Positions 40,301 through 52,051 of a stretch of 64,000 nt of DNA are shown here, one piece after another. The stretch is taken from NCBI GenBank assembly GCA_030581615.1, contig JAKTTT010000025.1, positions 230,431 to 294,430 of the forward strand. The letters are read 5' to 3'. The notes below the pieces were generated by a model, which worked only from the letters and a program-made list of their open reading frames with translations, searched no databases and had not been told where the DNA came from. Source of the stretch: Alloascoidea africana. Its lineage: Eukaryota; Ascomycota; Alloascoideomycetes; Alloascoideales; Alloascoideaceae. How positions within the stretch are numbered: the stretch's first letter is position 1; each line of letters opens with the position of its first letter. Made by a program: the position numbers and the translations under genes.

Positions 40301-42146
40301 TTTTGATTCTGAAAGCAACTCAAAGTCAAATGCCTTTTCACACATGGCTGCGAAGCTCGATTCTGTTCGATGACTGTCACGTTTGGAGGCTTTTGGCTGA
40401 GGCGTGGCTATAGGCACATGCACAGGCGCAGTTTCAAGATCCTCGTACTCTGATTTTGTTGTAGTGACATAAACCTGAGCGGGCTCTTTTGGCACTAACA
40501 AAGCGCCTCTGCTGGTGGACTTGACTGCCGACTTTCTATGCCTGGTAAAGTCATGAGTGTTCCTTTGCGTCCGGGTTCTGGACCTTGATCTTGATCCTAT
40601 GCTCTTAGCATCATAAGAAGGAGCAGGCCATTCCGGGTATTGAAAATTGGAAATACTTTTTTTGCTTGATCTCGAAAGAACTTTATGTAGCGAGTTTGAA
40701 CTTGCAGCGTTATTATATTGGAAAGATATTCCTCGACGGTGGGAAGAGGATGCAGTGATAACAGAAGACCTTGACCTTGCTCTAATTCTTTGATTAGATC
40801 TTCGTAATGACCTTGATCGACTATGCGACTTTGGTGTTCGTAAGCGTTGACATGAAGGATTATTAGGAGAGGCATGAACTTCCTGTTGTGAAGGCGTTGT
40901 ATTCATATCATCAGAATGATCTCGTCGATACTTGACCAGCAAGCAGTAAAATATTTTCTCTGGATTCGCATCAGGTGAAAGTAGTTTTGCTACAATTTTC
41001 TCTTTATCTTCCCCGTGCCATAAAATTTGCAGATTGCTTAGGATCTCGGCGTCTACATCATCCCGAGAGACAACAGGGTGTAAAATGGCTTCGTTAGGGA
41101 TAGCTTCTGGCAAGGCAGCCCTATTTCTGAGAGGGTATCTTTTCAGTAGTGGATGTCTTAGTATTCCAGAAATGGTAATTCTCGACTTTGAGTCAACACG
41201 AAGCATTTTGGAAATAAGGTCTTTAGCTTGTAGGGAAAGAGAAGATGGCATTATGAATTTCCCAGTTTGAACTTTCATCAATAATTTCCGTATATTCTCG
41301 TCGTCAAAAGGTAGATGCCCCGTTAACAATGCGAATAAAATCACACCGCAGGACCAAATGTCTGAAGGCGCTCCATGATAAGTCTTTCCCGAGATGACCT
41401 CTGGAGAAGCATAATGGGGGGAGCCACAGGAAGTTTCTAGCATTCGATCTGATAATTCCAGAGCCGCCATGCCGAAGTCAGCGATCTTGATGTTTCGGTG
41501 TTTGTCAAGTAATAGATTTTCAGGTTTCAGGTCTCGATGACTATAAGCCAGCGGTTAGAGGTACTTATTGATATCAAATATCAGTAATGCATGGAAAAAA
41601 AGCTTACCATATTCCCAATCTGTGACAGTAATCAAGGCCTTGAATGATCTGTCGAAAATAGTGAACAGCTTCTCTCTCCGAAAGCCTTCCCTTCTTTATA
41701 AGATAATCAAATAGCTCACCACCTTCAACATATTCGAGGACCAAAAATAGTTCGCCTTTGTTTTCCCAGACGTCATAAAGGCCCATGACATTTGGATGAT
41801 TAATCAGCTTCATAATGATAATTTCACGTTCAATGCCGTAAGGCAGACCAGCTGCATCACATTTTTCGTCTTTAGCCTGGGTTTGTTGTTGCTGTTGTTG
41901 ATTAGACATGAGAGTGGTTTTAGGAACTATCTTGACAGCAGCCAATTGCGAAGTACCGGCGTGTTTAGCCAGTCTGACACGGCCAGTGGACCCCTTTCCT
42001 AGGGTGCGGCCAAGCTTCCAGGGCCCGACATAGTTTTTAGTCTTGCGTTTACTGGAGGAGGCCGTGGAGACATTGGATAAACGCTTTGTTGAATCGTCGA
42101 TTGAATCGAGCACCTGTTGTATATGGTCCTTATCCTTTTCTTCCAT
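37355..42146 (-). CDS. HSL1: Hsl1-type Nim1-related protein kinase, two exons
   Basis: Exons 42146-41608 and 41540-37355 join into 1574 residues. The 67-nt intron (GTAAGC donor, TCTAACC branch, TTATAG acceptor) interrupts the catalytic loop, and splicing restores GICHRDLKPENLLLD. The kinase domain spans about 40-310: GKGSTGRV glycine loop, catalytic Lys in AAVKIVP, HRDLKPEN, DFGMAAL, and SCGSPHYASPEV in the activation loop. The following segment, ILSNLQILWHGEDKE to VKYRRDH, aligns with Hsl1 rather than Gin4 or Kcc4, as does the total length (Hsl1 1518). After about 1000 residues of basic, Ser-rich disordered sequence comes a KA1-like membrane-binding domain beginning near SWFMKVLNIPSS. In S. 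cerevisiae Hsl1 sits at the septin collar and, with Hsl7, promotes Swe1 degradation, linking budding to mitosis. A Rap1-like motif lies 137 bp upstream. Confidence 0.94.
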
Positions 42147-44375
42147 CAGTGTGGGCAATTGTGTCTTAGAATAAGAATATATATTGGAATGCTATGCTAT
42201 ATATGCTTTGCAGCTATTCCTTTCGAACTGGAGGGAGGAAAGAAGAAGGAAAGAAAGAAAAAAAAGAGCATTGGAATGTAGGACACCCGTGCACCCTACT
42301 TCATTTCCTTGCAAACATGGCAAGCTCCCAGAGTGTAACGGAGATACATTTTTTTTGAATGTTTATTTCAATTTCTTGTGTTTGCGTTTTGCGTTTTGCG
42401 TTTTTGTGCCTGCTGTGCAAAGTCATCCACATAGCGGCTGGTTGCCCAGGAAGCTCTCCGGAGTAATCGCAGCTGCCTCCACACACCCTCTCGAGACCGT
42501 TGGGCCTGCTGAAAAGTCGCCGGGACTAAAGGGGCCAGACGAGATCTCAGGCCTCGTGGATTCGATCTTGTCAAAATATATACGGTTCTGCAGAATTCCC
42601 CAGGTTGGCCCGGTCCCCGTCAACGTCATTCCAGTGGTTTCTGGGTAGATAAGCACCGGTGCCTGGGCCGTGGGCGCCTTCTTCCACCTTCAAAAAGACC
42701 ACAAAGCCTGCTCGCTTCTTCGTCTCTCTCGCAGCCCGGCCCGGGGCCTCCAATGTCTTCTTGCTCCTGCCTTTTGTTTGCCCTTAGCGAGGTGGATATA
42801 GATGCCCAGCAAAACTCAAATCGAATTACACGACTTGAAAACAAACCGGCATCATCTTTTCAAGGGTCTGGGATCGCATTACAGCAAATCGCTTTTTACA
42901 CAACCTAAAATTCCAGGAAGAAAAATGTAAGCTTAGCCGATTACTACATGGCCAAAACACCCTCCATAGTTGTGTCGGAAGTGGTGCTTCCAGTAGTTTA
43001 GTAATCGGGTTGGGCCCCCACTCCTATGGCCCTAGCGTCTGTTTACTTTCTACAGCTATTTGTGGTTCTAGTGTGTGTGTGGGCACAATAGAACAACAAG
43101 CTTGAGACAATACAGACCTAATGAATGTTTTAAGGCTTAATTAAGTCAGACATGCGCACAGAATAGGAGACATTACCGATGAATTTTTAGTTTGCTCGTG
43201 ATCGATCGCCTGCTGAAAGACTTGGACTTGGAGCCGGTTTCACTTATTTTGTTTCCACTGAGGTTTGATGATATCACATCACATTAGTTCCAGTGGAATA
43301 TACACAAAAAAGAAAACTAATGTTACAATTCAATCAAGACCTTTATAAACTAACTAAATCCAAGCTTGGTTGCTTTATGCCTATTTTGTATCTTGGTAGA
43401 CCTTGATAAAGATGCACTTCTTTCTACATGCGCGTCCACAGATATCTCTGGTTTGATAAATTCCAAATCGTCAGTGGAAAAACTACAAATTCACACAGAA
43501 TGACAACAAGTATGTGAACACTGGAGATAGCAAACAGACTTTGTGAAGAAGCACTCGTTAAATAGCATTCTACAGTTTGATATGGACAATTTACTTGCAC
43601 ATTGCTTTCCTGGGTGGTGTTCCAGTCGCCTGTATTGCTCGCCATTTGCAATTACAAAGACAATATCATGTTTTTGATCTGGTCCGTCTGCAAGCTAGAG
43701 CAATGTATTGTGGACCAGCAAGGAAAATCTGGAAAGAAATTAGTTAGATCCCAAGATTTCGCAAATTTGTTCCCATTAAGACGAATTTCGGACTTTCCTG
43801 ATATGCAACTTTCTCGATCTAAAGCTAGTTAAACATACAGCACTACTCCGCTATCTCAGTCAAACTCTCCATTATATTTTCTCGAATAGTCAAGTATTGG
43901 CTTTGCAGTTTTTAGACGCATATACAGTGAACACCTTCCTATAAGCAGCACCATCAATTTGGCCTCTAATAGAGTGACCATTTTCCAGATAAACAACTCA
44001 TTCAACTACAATCTTACGCATTGGAACTTACCAAATAAAAAACATTCAACTTTTAGAGTCGGGCAATTGTGATAGTTGCAAGACTCATAGGTTTGAACAC
44101 TTACATTATCAGTCAGCTATCATCAGGAGCTCTTAAACTGTTTGCTATTTCGGATTGCGCGGTCCATTGTACAACCCTACTGTTTGTGCCATTGAATGAC
44201 CAAAAAAAAGAAATCGTAGACAAACAAGGTCCTCTCCTCAGAGGAACTGCAAAATTATATTAATTGAATTGCCGATCTAATAAAATGTAAATTTGGAAGT
44301 AAAAAAAAAACACAAGAAATCAGCATTCAACAATCAGTGATTAACCCACCAAAAATTACTTTTGCATGGATGCCA
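42147..44375. other. 2.2 kb gene-poor interval between HSL1 and NUP60
   Basis: No supported gene. A GC-rich island at about 42420-42780 stands out from AT-rich flanks and leaves several medium ORFs open on both strands, none with a motif. The Rap1-like motif is at 42283-42296. The part from 43100 to 44300 is plain AT-rich sequence. Confidence 0.5.
42283..42296 (-). promoter_or_regulatory. Rap1-like motif upstream of HSL1
   Basis: GGGTGCACGGGTGT on the minus strand, 14 bases identical to the motif upstream of IML2 and EGH1, 137 bp before the HSL1 ATG and in the same orientation relative to the gene. Confidence 0.6.
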
Positions 44376-45907
44376 TCAAAAAACAAATTCTTTTCTAAAA
44401 GCATCAACTCTATCCTTATTATAGAGTGTGCCTAGTGAGGTAGATGCAACAGAAGGGAATATAAACCTGGGCTGAGATTCTCTATCCCGACAGCCCACTT
44501 TATCCTTTATAACAATATCCTGAGTAGTATCAACTTGGGTTTGATTCTTTTTCTGGGGGAGCTCGGCTTGGGCAGCTTCATGTGTTAACAGCCCTCCCTC
44601 TCGTGGTTTGGGCGTTGCAGAAGAAGGAGTAAACGATTTTTGGAAATTAAACGAAGATGATGGTACTGAAAAGGTTTCTTTTTTGGCTATCGGGGAAACA
44701 CTACCATTTATCTCAAGAATAGGGGCCGGAATGATTCCTCTGGCGCTTTCACCTTTTGGCTGTGCAAAAACCGGTTTGCGTAGAGAAGATGGTTGTGAAG
44801 GTTTAAAGGCTAAAATATCTTTTTTATCCTTTGGCAAAGTTCGTATAATTTCATCAAGAGCGCCTCTGTTGCGCCGTGACAATGGAGTAGCCGTTTCCAA
44901 TTGACTTGATCTAATTGAAGGCTTGGTCTTCGCAGCACTCCTCAACTTTCCAATCTTCTGATCTCTTCTGGCGACAGGACTTAGAGCGTAGGGGTTCGTG
45001 AAACCATGTAGTTCATCGCTTGATTTTGCTATTAAACTCCTCGAACTTCCTTCTTTCTTTTCGTCATTTTCCAATAAGGAAAGCAAAACACTGGCTGTTT
45101 TGCTTAGGCGCTTGGTCGATTTTTCAATGTTGCTATCTTCAATTGACCTCTTTTTCACAGACTGAATCCTTTCAGAATTTGGAATACGCCGCTTTTGGGT
45201 TGAAGGCCGATAAGGTGTGGGTATTGACGCGTATTTAAATGACCTTTTCGCGATCCCCGTAGCGGGCGTACCGCGTCGATGTGGGCTAGAGGTATAAACT
45301 GGATTGTAACTAGGCGTGCTAGGAACGGTCGGTTTCTTCGAGAATTGATTTCTGTTCAATGCTACTGGAGTCTTTCTCAATGTTGCAGGTGATCGTTGAG
45401 GAATTAAGCTATTAATGCTTGCTCCTAAGCTTTGTCTTTTGGGCGTTTCCGTATCAACAGTGGGTTCAGATACCTTCCGTATCAAGGATAACACACCTTC
45501 AGTCTCTACCTCATTCAAAGGTTCATCGCCTTTCCTTTTGAAAAACTCTGCTAGTTTCTCATTTGGAGACATGGCTGCTGCCTTGTTTGAGCCATTGCTC
45601 GATCCATTTGATGCAGAAGAAATCTGGCGATTTTCACCCAGATTGCTGTCAATTATGCCAGATGCTGGTTTACTTGGAGATGATTCCCGGCTATCAGACC
45701 GCCAAAAACTCGCTATCCTGGAAAGGATGCCAGTTGAACCCTTTTGCTCGCCATTAGAAAATGAAATGTTCGTGCTTGCCTCATGAGAAATAATAGACAT
45801 ACCTGACTATAGCTAGGAGTCGCATGCTTGCTCCCTCTATCATATGGAGTAGAAGGGTGCACTCTGGCAGCATATCTAGGGGTTTGGGACACCCTTCGCG
45901 AACTCAT
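44376..45907 (-). CDS. NUP60: Nup60, nuclear-basket nucleoporin, two exons
   Basis: Exons 45907-45803 and 45740-44376 join into 489 residues. The 62-nt intron has a GTATGT donor and a CAAAAG acceptor. Exon 1 begins MSSRRVSQTPRYAARV, recalling the N-terminus of S. cerevisiae Nup60 (MHRKSLRRASATVP). Exon 2 opens with GILSRIASFWRS, matching the membrane-binding amphipathic helix SLFSKIKTFFTQ. Then come LAEFFKRKGDEPLNEVETEGVLSL (Nup60: LANFFSKKGNEPLSEIEIEGVMSL), SFKYASIPTPY, and the C-terminus TLYNKDRVDAFRKEFVF (Nup60: GLVDENKVEAFKSLYTF). Nup60 anchors Mlp1/2 at the nuclear face of the pore and bends the inner membrane. An unspliced start at 45800 would delete exon 1, so the intron call matters; it is likely but not certain. 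The gene diverges from TFC3 with 173 bp between start codons. Confidence 0.88.
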
Positions 45908-45965
45908 GTGTTGCAATGATGGTGAAGAGCTCTGCTGCTAATAATCCTTAAACTCGATGGGTTGG

Positions 45966-45998
45966 TTACCCGGAAGTGTTGGAGTAAACTCCGGGTAA
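45966..45998. promoter_or_regulatory. Inverted pair of Reb1-type sites in the NUP60-TFC3 promoter
   Basis: TTACCCGG at 45966-45973 and CCGGGTAA at 45991-45998 are perfect inverted copies, 17 bp apart, in a 173 bp divergent promoter. TTACCCG is the Reb1 consensus; such sites keep yeast promoters nucleosome-free. Confidence 0.7.
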
Positions 45999-46080
45999 CA
46001 TGCTTTCCCAACTAAGTAACTATTATAGCATCAAACTCCCGATCTCCATCGGTCTAGGCTTGCTTTTGTCTTGACAACTA

Positions 46081-49000
46081 ATGAACGCTGATAATCCACC
46101 ACCTCTGGATGAGCTGGTGAATGATCTGCTAGATGCTATAGCATTCGACGGTTATGCTGGTAAGTTAAGACGCGGGGAAACGCCGGTGTGTGAAGGTACT
46201 AAACGTTTACGCTTAGGATGCACGCTTCAAAGATTATGGACTTTCGCAATACAAAAAATCTCCAACTTAAACGACTGGTACAAAAAGATAATATGGAATA
46301 TTTTGATTCAAGAAAAGAATGATTTTTTTGTTTTCAATGATGAAGAATTGGTACGACTTTGTGTTTGTTTGGGATACCTGCTGCATGACACGAAAAACTA
46401 ACACAACTTGAAAGATCACTGATGACAATCTGTTAAAAGATTTGGATAAATTGGTAGACACATATGGCAATTCTATAATTGTTAGGACCAGTGAAGAACA
46501 TCAATGGATGGCACTTACAGGTATGCCCAGAGAAGGCAATCAGGTACGTGTTTTTGGCGTGACATACTTTCCAAGCTTTTTGCTAACAAAAGATGTAGCT
46601 CGGAGCATACCCATTTCTTCTTCTTTGTCATATTGCTCGTGAAGGTGCAAAAGGAATCACAAGTCCCGAATTATCAACTGTCAGCGGTCAGGACCCGCGA
46701 TCTTTATTTAGCCGTCTCAAGTTGTTAACAGATTTGGGACTAATAGTTCGATATCCCATTGTCTTCAGAAATGCAAGCACATACTTGGTAATACATTCAA
46801 AATATAAGGATCAAATTAAAACCCCATCGTTTGTTTCAACAGCAGGAACTACAGCGGACCAAGAAAATGATAACAGGGCAAATGGTCGTGGCTTCGTTTA
46901 TGTCACTCGACTGAACAAAAAAATTGTGGAAGCAACAAAACAAGCACCTAATAAGATTCGGTTGATAGGAGACTTGAAGAAGCAGTTAGGTTTTGATATA
47001 GACCATGAACATCGGCGTCGATTTCAAAGATCATTAGCGCGGCTTCATAGTGAAGGGTACGTGAAGAAGCTTTGGGTGGTCAAGCCCAATACGGATAGCC
47101 GGTACCTATGTATTCAGTTTATGAAGGATTTAGAAGACGACCAGGAAAGGGCAAGCGATAGTGAAGAAGACGAGTTTGGCCTCGAAGAAGAGATTGATCA
47201 AGAAAATGCTGAGAACAATAGTTTTAATCAGGATGAACCAGTAGATGCGACACTTGCTTTAGCCTCGGGTGAACTACAAATTTCAGAGGAAACTATTCAA
47301 GAAATTAAAACATGCAATCGATTCTACCCTTTGGAAAATCAATTTTATGATGTGATCGATGCCAGCAAAGATACAGGAATCAGTTCTATGGAGTTGATTA
47401 ATTGCACTTTGGGGGTATCGCAAATGAAAGTATTTGCAAGGTTATTGGAGCAGATAGCTGAGTCTGGAATGGCAAAGAGTAATCAACCAGAGCATCTGGG
47501 CCACTACGCTATAATAAAAGATTATGATTTTTCCGCAAAGATGAAATTCTTTCGGTATTTTACAAAGAAAAACAGAACTTTGGTACATGGTGACGATACT
47601 AATCCAAGATGGGGAACTTTTAATGATCGCAAAACCAAGGAGTTTGAAGCGAATAAGAACAAAACTTTATCACAACTGTCAAAGAAACACCATGTGGTAC
47701 CAGGAGGTCAACCTTCTATTATTCGAAATGACCAAGGAGAAGAAGGTATGCATTTATATGATCAGTATCAGTGTATTGATCTTTTTTGGGCTAACAAGTA
47801 GATTTAGAACTTAGCTGGACGTCAGGTCCTGGAAATCGGCCAGGTGTGGGACGGCCAAGGAAATGTGGGTGTTTAAATGATCTCTATGTTTTAGAGCTTG
47901 TTCTAATCTGTTTGGATAGATCCCGTTGGTGAAGAGCCATACCGACGAAGAAAGTCTCAAAAAGCTGGCACTGAGACACCAGCAACACCTAAATCAGCAA
48001 AGAAGAGTACTAACGACACTCCAAAAAGCGCCAATGGAGATGGGTCTATCCGGAAACGAGGACGTCCAAGAAAATGTAGGTTTGGTTTGTATTCAATGGC
48101 TAGTTTATTCGCTAATTTCATTATAGATCCTGTCGGGCACGGTCCTTCTAAGAAACAAAAGACAAAGGCAGCATCAAATAAGAATGATGCAATGGAAAAT
48201 GAAACAATATCTTCAGAGGTTTCTGAAAGCGTCTCATCTGCAGTTAAAGATATTGCTAGAGAAAACAATACTTATCAGACTCCTGTATCAGCAAAACGTA
48301 AACGAGGGCGCCCAAGAAAAGTAAAGGCTATCGAGGCTGAAATCGACAATTCTCAGAAAAGCGTGGAAACGTCCTCCTCCAATAAGGAAACGGAGTTCAT
48401 TGAAAATCCTGAAAACGGTGAAATCAATGATTCGCAGAAATGCCCCGATATGGAAAAAGAGTCCATTGATGAGACTCCAGTTAAACGAAAACGAGGGCGT
48501 CCTAAAAAAATAAAGCCAATTGGCATTGATGAAAGACCTTCAAATGCGGAAGTTGATAGTCCGGAGAAGATTGCGGAAGATCAAAATCCGGGAACCTCCA
48601 TAATCTCAAGACTCAGAACAAGAAGGGGGCGGCTAGTATCAAAAGCAAATGACACAGACTCTCCAGTTGTTGAAACCCGTGCAGCGAAGAGGAGAAGGGA
48701 GCAACCAAGTAGGACTGTTACTCCCAAAGCGTCAATTCATCGTCCTGTTCGGGATTTGTTCTCAAAGTATTCTAGCAAAGAGCCGATTTCGACACCTCCA
48801 GAGACCACGGAAACACCAACTCCAAAGCCAGTGTCAACTGATGAAAATCCTACTCAGGAATTGTCAGCTATCTTACACGCCGAGACAGTAGAAGAAAGCA
48901 TGGACAAGGATAATGAACCGGCCAAAGATACTCCGATAAGTTCTGAGAATAAAACCGAGGTGGATAAAGAACAGTCTGTTAATAATAATAACAGTAGTAC

Positions 49001-51578
49001 AAATGATGAAAAGAAATCCGCCATTTCTCCACAGAAAGAAAACACGAAAAACGGCAAAGATTCAACAGAAACCAACATGACGCCTAATGCACTATTTACA
49101 ATAAAACGCCCAAGATCAGGAGGAACCCCAATGAGTCTGAAAAATTTACGACAAAGCGTTGCTATCAGTCCAAGAATTGTCGCATCGCCTATGTCTACAA
49201 CAAATTCATTATCTCCGGTCAAATCCCCCAATGTTAATAGTCGTTCACCAACTTTTACACCAACGAAAGCACTTTCAGAACGCGGGTCTTTGGGTATAAA
49301 ACCCAAAATACGCTTCGAATCTCTTCACGGATCCCGACGACAGCAACATTTGCTCGAATTATTACACGAGAACGAAGGAATCTTAATAAAAGGAGAGCCG
49401 TTACTAAGATTATTAGACGAAAGATTAAGCTCGAAATCGGTCAGGTTGGATAGGAAAACACTTACGCGTGATATTGAAGCTTTGGAAGGAAAGGGGAGGG
49501 TAGAACAAATCCATTTTGCCTTTTCTTCTGCTCGTGGCGCGAAAATTGTAAAATCTCTAATTATTGACAAACAGAATAGGCCAACTGATCTGGAAATAGA
49601 GAAGAAAAAGGCAAATATTATTCGCCTAAACCATGAAAAGAGAACTTTGATATCCACGTTGGATACTGTTGTATCCGACTTTCAGTCCTACTTTATCAAT
49701 CCTTTCCACAAAAAATCATTGCCTGCTGCTGTTCAAGGTGACACAAATGGTAAGACGATTGAAGGATTGCGCAGAAAAGGTCGTAAGAAATCAGCGAACG
49801 TGGATATTGAAACCGAGAAGAAAAAGAAATGGACCAAAGGGAAAAGAAGAGAGAAGAAGCGCAAGGATGAATCAGATTCTATTGCTCGAAGACAAAGGAC
49901 CAAGATTGACAAGGAAAGAAATGAAAAGAGAAAGGACGAAAATGCGGATCCTCTCTATGTCATCAGTAGACATAAAGTGCAGGCGGCATCAAGTTCAGAT
50001 TATCCCTCGGTACGCAAGCGAGCTAGAATACGTCGTGGTCCGGATCCTACTATTATCAAGTCTAACAATGGAAGAAAAGGAAAGAAAAGGGCTTTTGACC
50101 TTGGAGGCATCGATATTGAGGCTTACTATCGGTTGGTGATTATTTCTCGTTCTGTTCTTTCTCGGATTGACTGGGAAAGAATATCAAATGTTTTGGGTGG
50201 AAACAAGCTACCTGAGGAATTGAAACGATTCTGGCCAACAATCAGAAATCGATATGGAGGCACAGTGGGATTTAACCGGGAACTCCTCAAGTGGGAAAGA
50301 CTTGTGCTGGAAGGAGTTGAAGCTGGTAAGCTTGATGTGGATAGGTTGGATCCTTTAGACTTTGTCTACCTCAATCAGTACTGGTTGGATAATAACTCGG
50401 AGGATATTGGGACCAACGAAACAATAAACCTCTACGAGGATGCGTCCAAGGTTGAAGAAGAGTATGAATTCGAACATGCAGCTACCGAAAATTTAAAGAA
50501 TCCTGCGGATAACTATGTGACGTTGCCTTCCATGTTTCAGAGAAAGTATATGGTGGATGATATGAGTTTCTCGATTTCCAAGGATTCTGATCAAAAGTCC
50601 AAGCCAAAGAACGTGCTTGAGACAAACGATCCGGTCCGCAGAAAGGAAGTTGAGAAGATCAAGACTTGTATCGTGTCGATTATTACAACCGAAGACTCGC
50701 AATATTCACCAGCAAAGGCGAAAGAGATTTTGGAGCAATTCGATGAAAGGCTTTCAGTGGAGGTGGTGTGCGCTATGGAGTTTTCAAGATTTATTTATTA
50801 CCTCCCAGTTGACCATCAAAAGCTTGGACCAGGAAGGAATTTTGAACTTCATGAGCGTGTAACGTCTGCGTTCCAATCTCCAATGAGCTTTGGCACTTCG
50901 ATGATTTTGAACCAACAAGCGCTTACGAACTCGGCAAGTCTAACACAGACAAGCAAGTTTTATACGGAATTTACCAAGTCGTTAAAACAATCTGAAGGAG
51001 GTGTACTTCTTCCTGCTACGGCAAAAGACAGTACTTTAATCAGTGTTTTTGATTTACTGGCGCATGGCAAGATTGATGTAATCCGAGTTGACATGAAGAA
51101 GATAGATGTGGATAGCTTGTTTTTCTCTGGAATGATGAAAAAATTCACCAACAGAGACGACTTTAGCTGCGATATCTTGCTCCGCGAGTCCAGTAACAAG
51201 CGCAAGGGGGGTGACCTATTTAGTCCCAAGACGGCCTCAGAGTCTCAACTGATGCAGCTTCCCAGCGACCAGAGTCCGGTGGGTTCGCCATGCGAACATG
51301 TGTGGACGGACATTAACGGGAACTTGAACAAAAGCATCTGGCGGGACATTACATGCTCGATAGCGGTGTATGTGTGCTGGCACCCTGGAACCGAAAAGAA
51401 GACCGTCGCGAAGCGGTTTGAAGGGCTTCTTTCGGAGGAAGATTTCGGCGAGGCCTGGGGCTGGCTGATTACGCGAGGAGTGGTCGCCGAGAAGTTCACC
51501 AAGGGCGATCTATGTGGAGACCCAGCGGGCTACGATGCCTTCTGGGTCGCTCCCGGGTGGTATGCCCGGCTTATATAG
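46081..51578 (+). CDS. TFC3: Tfc3, B-box-binding subunit of TFIIIC, seven exons, with AT-hooks
   Basis: I assemble exons 46081-46159, 46217-46350, 46415-46543, 46599-47745, 47808-47864, 47920-48075 and 48127-51578, giving 1717 residues. Alignable blocks to S. cerevisiae Tfc3 (1160) are: CTLQRLWTFAIQKISNL near the N-terminus, LLLCHIAREGAKGITSPELSTVSGQDPRSLFSRL (B-block winged helix, compare MDLAQVTGQDPRSVTGRI), NRFYPLENQFYDVIDASKDTGISSMEL, the extended winged helices near QHLLELLHENEGILIKGEPLLRLLDE, and the C-terminal SIWRDITCSIAVYVCWHPGTEKKTVAKRF. Tfc3 binds the B box of tRNA genes and starts Pol III complex assembly. Introns are 57, 64, 55, 62, 55 and 51 nt; donors of introns 5 and 6 (GTGGGT, GTAGGT) are weak. 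Four GRPRK/GRPKK AT-hooks lie in an inserted basic region (about 510-700) absent from the S. cerevisiae protein. Confidence 0.92.
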
Positions 51579-52051
51579 TGTATTTGTATGTCTTTTAGGC
51601 CAATATCGACAGTCGACAAAGTGCCTGGTCCCATATACAAACACGCGCCAAGACGGCCAGGGAGGCCCTCGTATCTTTAACCTCTGCCCCTGTTGTTCCG
51701 GCGGGAGGCCGCCAGAGCCCGGCCGCTGCCAGACCGGGCTCCTCCAGCTCCAAAAGCGCTCTCGCCGGCCTCCTTCGCAGAGTCCTGGGCCTTCCAGCCC
51801 GAAACGGCCTTTTTCCAAGTCCGATCTGCATTATTTTCTGGGCTGTTTGCGGTTTTGCGAGCAAAGGGCAGCATACTCGGGCGCAGCCAATCAGCGCCGG
51901 GGAACGCGCTCCGGTATGAATTGCTCGGATGCTGCTGCTCGTATTCGTATTCGGTTTTCCCGCTCCACTATCATTCTCTACTTCTACTTTAGTTTTTTTT
52001 CTTACAGATTGCCCTCCCCTCCACCAGCTTTCGTCCTCGCACATCACCACT
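51579..52051 (+). other. ERG5 promoter, GC-rich
   Basis: 473 bp between TFC3 and ERG5. The part 51650-51910 is GC-rich, with long chance ORFs on both strands. Overlapping TCGTATT words lie at 51939-51951, about 100 bp before the ERG5 ATG. Confidence 0.55.
51939..51951 (+). promoter_or_regulatory. Two overlapping near-sterol-response elements upstream of ERG5
   Basis: TCGTATTCGTATT holds two TCGTATT words, each one base from the Upc2/Ecm22 sterol response element TCGTATA. ERG genes, including ERG5, are regulated through such elements in other yeasts. Confidence 0.35.

Noticed and set aside
42184-42656. ORFs of 77-154 codons on both strands in the GC-rich island upstream of HSL1
   Set aside because: No domain, no coding bias I can see, both strands open together; reported as a GC island instead.
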